From: Lewinellaceae bacterium | GTDB taxonomy: Bacteria > Bacteroidota > Bacteroidia > Chitinophagales > Saprospiraceae | Assembly (NCBI GenBank): GCA_020636375.1 | Contig: JACJXZ010000012.1 | Location: 186,001 to 250,000 of the forward strand | DNA length: 64,000 bases | Direction: 5' to 3' | Part shown: positions 59,903 to 64,000 of the stretch, one piece after another | Layout: each line of letters begins with the position of its first letter | How positions within the stretch are numbered: position 1 is the stretch's first letter | Position numbers and translations under genes: made by a program | Notes under the pieces: generated by a model | The model's database searches: none | What the model saw: only the letters and a program-made list of their open reading frames with translations | Told to the model about the DNA's origin: nothing

Positions 59903-61180
59903 CTACTCCACCGCTCCCATCCGCTCCCACAACCTGGCGCTCAGCCCCCTCGCCAACCGCAACACCTCCTGCTCCTCCACCGTCTGCACCACCCCGTCCC
60001 GGACGATCAGCTTGCCGGACGAGATCACATGCCGCACATGGCGGCCCTCCAGCCCGAAGATGAAGTGCGCCGGGAAATTGCCCGGATGGAGCGGGGTCGG
60101 AGAATCGTAATCCAGCACGACCAGGTTGTTGTCCCCATCCCCGGAGAAATTGTTCTCCCGCAGATAATGGTGAACCTTCCGGAAACGGGCATAAGCTTCC
60201 GGCAGGCCAATATCGTCAAAACCCTGGCCGACAAAATAGGCGGCCCGGGCGCTGCGCAGCATGTCGCTGTGCATGCCGTCGGTGCCCAGCATGATGTTGC
60301 CGCCCAGTCCCCGGGAATCGAAGTAGCCGACGTTGTTGTTCAGGTTGCTCTCCGTATTGCAGGCGATATAGGACCGGGCCTGGCTCATGATCTTCCGCTC
60401 TCTTCGCTTCAGGTGCAGGCAATGCACCAGGATGGATTTGGGCATTTCCGTCACGCCGAAGTCCCGGAGCCGTTCCACCACTCTCTTTCCATATTCCCGC
60501 TTGCAGTGCTTCTGGTCGACGGGATCCTCGGCGACGTGGATGTGGATGCCGGAGCCGTACTGCTGCGCCAGGCTCACCGCCCGGCCCATGGTATCGTCGC
60601 CGACAGTGAACGAGGCGTGCAGGCCCACCAGCCCGGGCCGGCCGGCGGAGAGGTAGCTTTCCGTTTCTTCCAGCCCCTGCCGGGCTACGGCTTCCCCGTC
60701 CCGGTCGCTGGTCTCATAACACAACAAATGGCCGAGGCCTACCTCGTCGAAAGCCCCGGCGATGGCCTCCAGGGAACCCTCCACAGCCCTGGGCGAGGCG
60801 TGGTGGTCGATCACAAAGGTTACCCCGTTTTTGGCGCAGGCGATGGCGGTATGCAGGGCGCTGGCGCGGATCATCTCAAGGCTCAGGCACCGGTCCAGCT
60901 TCCACCAGATGTGCTGCAGTATTTCATGGAAGTCCTTCGGGGCCTGGCGGGGCGGGGGCATGCCCCGGGCCAGGGCGGAATAAACGTGGTGATGGCCGCA
61001 GGCAAAGGATTTGGTGACGAGGAGGCCGGTGCAGTCCAGGGTCTTTCCGGGGTCCAGTCCGGCAGTGATGCGGTCGTGGAAAAAAACTTTCCCGTCCTTT
61101 CCCTCTTCCACCAGGATATGGGTGGTTTTGAAGGCAAGGGTTTGCCAGTCGATAAAGGTAGCGTTTTTGAGTAATAGCAT
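59903..61180 (-). CDS. ssnA: SsnA-like amidohydrolase
   Basis: A 425-aa amidohydrolase (start at 61180, 'MLLLKNATFIDWQTLAFKTT'; an upstream frame rich in 'RINRINR' is a repeat artefact). 'SFACGHHHVYSALARG' supplies the first metal His, 'VIDHHASP' and 'GIHIHVAEDP' more ligands, 'LGTDGMHSD' the catalytic Asp. The C-terminal 'SGKLIVRDGVVQTV' is the usual family end. SsnA-type aminohydrolases accompany selenium-dependent molybdenum hydroxylases; the adjoining gene is such an enzyme. Confidence 0.8.
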   Translation of the reverse strand: MLLLKNATFIDWQTLAFKTTHILVEEGKDGKVFFHDRITAGLDPGKTLDCTGLLVTKSFACGHHHVYSALARGMPPPRQAPKDFHEILQHIWWKLDRCLSLEMIRASALHTAIACAKNGVTFVIDHHASPRAVEGSLEAIAGAFDEVGLGHLLCYETSDRDGEAVARQGLEETESYLSAGRPGLVGLHASFTVGDDTMGRAVSLAQQYGSGIHIHVAEDPVDQKHCKREYGKRVVERLRDFGVTEMPKSILVHCLHLKRRERKIMSQARSYIACNTESNLNNNVGYFDSRGLGGNIMLGTDGMHSDMLRSARAAYFVGQGFDDIGLPEAYARFRKVHHYLRENNFSGDGDNNLVVLDYDSPTPLHPGNFPAHFIFGLEGRHVRHVISSGKLIVRDGVVQTVEEQEVLRLARGLSARLWERMGAVE

Positions 61181-61279
61181 CCTGTTAATCCTGTTAATCC
61201 TGTCTACTTTCATCCTTTTTGCCACAACATTCTGTTAATCCTGTCTACTTCCACTACCGCCTGCAAATCCTGTCAATCC
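61181..61279. repeat. CTGTTAATC direct repeats
   Basis: Several copies of the 9-mer CTGTTAATC (or CTGTCAATC) lie between the SsnA and xanthine dehydrogenase genes. Variants recur up to 61275. They look like slipped-strand tandem repeats, not a promoter. Confidence 0.55.
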
Positions 61280-63859
61280 CTACACATACTGTCTGCTCAC
61301 ATATTTGTCCCTTTTCATCGGCAGGCTCCGCCTCCGTTTCCCATCGTACCGGCACAGGGCATTGGCGATGGCGGCGGCGGTGGGTACCAGGCCGATCTCG
61401 CCCACGCCCTTGGCGCCGTAGGGCCCGTAGGGATCTTTGACCTCCACGGCCTTCACGACGATTGCCGGCGTCTGATCGGCCCGCAGGATGCCCAGGTGGC
61501 GGAGGTGGGCCGTGCGGGGATGCCCTCCTTCCATGGGCAGGCTTTCGGACAGGGCGTACCCGATGCCCATGTGCACGGCGCCCTGGATTTGCCCTTCGAA
61601 CAGGACAGGGTTCATCACTTTGCCGGCGTCGTGAGCGGCGACGATCTTTTCAATTTCGCCTGCCTCGTTCAACACGCACAACTGGGCGGCGTAGCCGTAA
61701 GAATAATGGATGGGGGCGCCTTCTTCCCCGCTTCCGGGCCTGACGGTCCAGTCGCATTTCCACTGGCCGGAGTAGCTTCGGCCTGCCAGCTCCGCCAGCG
61801 GCCTTTCTTTTAAGTCTTCTTTTAACCCCCGGGCCGCATTTATGATGGCGTTGCCCACCAGGGCGGTGCCGCGGGAAGCTGTGGTCATGCCCGTGCGCAG
61901 GCCGGCGCGGGTATCCACTTTCACCTCTATGATTTCCGGGGGTATGCCGGTTTCCTCACAGAGCGTTTGCAGGGCCATGGTGTGTACGCCCTGCCCCATT
62001 TCCGTCCATCCGTGGTGGAGCACCACCCGGCCCGGAGCGGCGATCTCTATCCGCACGGCCGCTTCGTCTACCATGCCGTTGCCGATGCCGCTGTTCTTGA
62101 TGGCGCAGGCCAGGCCGGCGTATTTTGCCTGGTAGAATTCGTCCTTCAGGGCCAGCAGGCAGGCCCGGATGCCCACCCCGTGCAGCACCTGCCCGGTGGC
62201 GGCCGTCAGCCCGTCCGCCAGGGCGTTGTCATAGCGGAACTGCCAGCGGTCGAAGCCTCCCTTTTCGCACAGCTCGTCCATACAGCTTTCCATGGCAAAG
62301 GCTACCTGGTTGGCGCCGAAGCCACGCATGGCGCCGGCGGGGATGTTGTTGGTGTAAACCATCCGGGCTTCGAGGTCAACGACAGGAACGTAATAGCCCG
62401 CCGAGGCATGGCCGGCCACCCGCTCCATCACTTTGGTCCCTACTGAGGCATAGGCGCCGGTATCGCCCCAGGCCCGGAGTTGCAGGGCCGTCAGCTTGCC
62501 TTTCCCGTCACAGCCCAGCGCTATTTCCATGTAGATGGGATGGCGCTTGGGGTGCATGCGGATAGATTCCTCCCGGGTGAGGGCCACCCGCACCGGGCAC
62601 TGCAGGAGCCAGGCGAACAGGGAAGCATGCCCCTGGACGCTGAGGTCTTCCTTGCCGCCAAAGCCGCCTCCGTTGGACACCTGCCATACCCGGACTTTTT
62701 CCTCGGGCAGGCCCAGCAGGGAGGCCACCTGCCGGCGGTCTTCATATACCCCCTGCCCCTGGGAGAACAGTTCTACCCCGCCGTCCGGGCCGGGCCGGGC
62801 AACGGCACATTCGAGTTCCAGGAAGCCGTGTTCTACCGGCTGGGTCTGATAAACGCCGGCGGCGACAAAAGCCGACCCGGCGAGCGCGGAGCGGATATCC
62901 CCCCGCCGGACAGTGCAGTTTTCCAGTACGTTAGGCCTCTCGGGGTGAACCCGCTCCGCCCCGTCCCGGGCCGCTTCCAGCACATCGGTGATGGGCACCC
63001 GGATGTCGTATTCCACTTCGATCAGTTCCACGGCCCGGCGCGCCGTGTCTTCGTTGATGGCCACTACGCCGGCCAGCACGTCTCCGATGTAGTTTGTGGT
63101 TTGCCCTTCGGCGATCATCAGCGGCCAGTCGGCCACGATGAGGCCGGTATTGGGAGCGCCGGGAATGTCCTTCGCGTTAAACACGGCGGCGACGCCGGCC
63201 AGCTTTTCCGCCCGGGAGGTGTCGATCTTTCGCACCACCGCCCGGGGATGGCCGGCAAACTTCAGCGCCCCGTGCAGCATGCCGTCGAAGCGGATGTCGC
63301 CCACGAATTCCCGGTTTCCCAGGGCCGTCTCCAGCGCCTGGTATTTGGGGTAAGGCTCGCCCACTTTGCCGCTCAGGCCTTCAAAGCTTATCGTCTTATC
63401 CTCCCTCCGGGCCCGGGCGGCCAGCAGGATGGCCTCTTCGATCTTTTTGAAGCCGGTACAGCGGCACAGGTTCGCCTTCAGGGCCCGCCGGATGTCCTCA
63501 ACGGAAGGGTCGGGGTGGTCCTGAAGCAGGATCTTGGCGCGCATCAGCATGCCCGGGCTGCAGAAGCCGCACTGCACGGCTCCCTTTTTGACGAAGGCCT
63601 TCGCCAGCTCCGTTTTGACGGCCGCCGGCACGCCTTCGAGGGTGTATATTTCCGAATGGCCCAGCTTCTTCATTTTGAGGGCGCAGGCCAGGCGGGGCGC
63701 GCCGTCCACCTCAATGAGGCAGGTGCCGCATACCGCCTGGCCCGAGCAGCCGTCCTTGACGGAGGCCAGGCCCGCCTCGTTGCGCAGGTATTGGAGCGCG
63801 TTGCGGTTTTCATCTCCGCGGTAGGTGATGGTTTTGCCGTTTAGCCGGAAGGTGATCAT
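61280..63859 (-). CDS. Fused selenium-type xanthine dehydrogenase (2Fe-2S plus molybdopterin)
   Basis: An 859-aa protein (start at 63859, 'MITFRLNGKTITYRGDENRN'; the 33-residue extension upstream looks non-coding). Residues 1-150: plant-type [2Fe-2S] Cys38, Cys44, Cys47, Cys59 ('DGCSGQAVCGTCLIEVDG') and a second cluster ('CGFCSPGMLMRA', 'LKANLCRCTGFK'). Residues about 160-859: molybdopterin-binding large subunit ('GKVGEPYPKYQALE', 'HGWTEMGQGVHTMALQTLCE', 'GPYGAKGVGEIGLVP'). The FAD subunit is absent. This fusion and the neighbouring SsnA-like gene fit the selenium-dependent molybdenum hydroxylase group (purine oxidation), although a catalytic selenium cannot be seen from sequence. Confidence 0.8.
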   Translation of the reverse strand: MITFRLNGKTITYRGDENRNALQYLRNEAGLASVKDGCSGQAVCGTCLIEVDGAPRLACALKMKKLGHSEIYTLEGVPAAVKTELAKAFVKKGAVQCGFCSPGMLMRAKILLQDHPDPSVEDIRRALKANLCRCTGFKKIEEAILLAARARREDKTISFEGLSGKVGEPYPKYQALETALGNREFVGDIRFDGMLHGALKFAGHPRAVVRKIDTSRAEKLAGVAAVFNAKDIPGAPNTGLIVADWPLMIAEGQTTNYIGDVLAGVVAINEDTARRAVELIEVEYDIRVPITDVLEAARDGAERVHPERPNVLENCTVRRGDIRSALAGSAFVAAGVYQTQPVEHGFLELECAVARPGPDGGVELFSQGQGVYEDRRQVASLLGLPEEKVRVWQVSNGGGFGGKEDLSVQGHASLFAWLLQCPVRVALTREESIRMHPKRHPIYMEIALGCDGKGKLTALQLRAWGDTGAYASVGTKVMERVAGHASAGYYVPVVDLEARMVYTNNIPAGAMRGFGANQVAFAMESCMDELCEKGGFDRWQFRYDNALADGLTAATGQVLHGVGIRACLLALKDEFYQAKYAGLACAIKNSGIGNGMVDEAAVRIEIAAPGRVVLHHGWTEMGQGVHTMALQTLCEETGIPPEIIEVKVDTRAGLRTGMTTASRGTALVGNAIINAARGLKEDLKERPLAELAGRSYSGQWKCDWTVRPGSGEEGAPIHYSYGYAAQLCVLNEAGEIEKIVAAHDAGKVMNPVLFEGQIQGAVHMGIGYALSESLPMEGGHPRTAHLRHLGILRADQTPAIVVKAVEVKDPYGPYGAKGVGEIGLVPTAAAIANALCRYDGKRRRSLPMKRDKYVSRQYV

Positions 63860-64000
63860 GCGCAGGCTTTGGGGATAACCGCCCGACAGGAGGCGAAAGC
63901 CGGAAGTGGGAAACCGGCAGCTGGAATGGCTCCGGGCAACCACCGCCGGGGCGGTCATCCAGTGTTTAGTAAAATGAACTGGCTTTTAATTTATTGAAAA

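Noticed and set aside
60029..61174. Plus-strand 381-codon frame opposite ssnA
   Set aside because: Antisense shadow; the amidohydrolase on the minus strand has all expected metal-binding motifs.

Overview
The window looks like chromosomal DNA from a Bacteroidota bacterium, most likely a Saprospiria-type lineage (Lewinella/Haliscomenobacter relatives). Grounds: a secreted M28 peptidase ends in a type IX secretion (Por) sorting domain, there is an effector-associated domain 11 (EAD11) protein, a TPR histidine kinase with a LytTR regulator, many small lipoproteins, moderately high GC, and intergenic spaces rich in inverted-repeat and simple-sequence elements. The taxonomic placement is inference.

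Layout. 1-12.4 kb: accessory region with a partial gene at the left edge, the M28 peptidase, an EAD11-TM-TPR protein, a collapsed Gfo/Idh/MocA (GH109-like) gene, three consecutive GNAT acetyltransferases (the third resembling AAC(6') enzymes), an ankyrin protein, a truncated DHFR-family gene, a complete 1.8-kb insertion sequence inside an older palindromic element, an uncharacterised 309-aa protein and a cupin.

12.57-42.4 kb: a complete extracellular contractile injection system (eCIS, Afp/PVC/MAC/AlgoCIS type). Plus-strand order: DUF4255 cap/terminator, unknown 369-aa protein, sheath, two tube proteins, DUF5908, (strong hairpin), LysM protein, VgrG-like spike, PAAR tip, gp25-like baseplate, Afp11-like baseplate, repeat-rich probable fibre, Afp12-like baseplate, tape-measure protein, and after a 430-bp repeat-filled gap an Afp15-like AAA+ ATPase. 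Then come four minus-strand genes: a helical protein, a helical protein with three Ig-like domains, and two probable cargo proteins that share an N-terminal leader. One of these carries the DUF4157 'eCIS core' metallopeptidase-like domain. This cargo module is the most interesting part of the window.

42.4-50.6 kb: repeat-rich gap, MtfA-like peptidase, fragments of two genes, an S41 peptidase with TPRs, a tRNA beside a 3'-half tRNA remnant, a small lipoprotein, and a two-component pair (TPR histidine kinase plus LytTR regulator). 50.7-56.3 kb: a tight run of six exported proteins or lipoproteins ending in a secreted papain-like cysteine protease. 56.8-64 kb: VapBC-type toxin-antitoxin, rfbD, a membrane protein, a GNAT, then SsnA-like amidohydrolase and a fused selenium-type xanthine dehydrogenase running to near the right edge.

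All functional assignments come from reading translated sequence and motifs; no database search was run.
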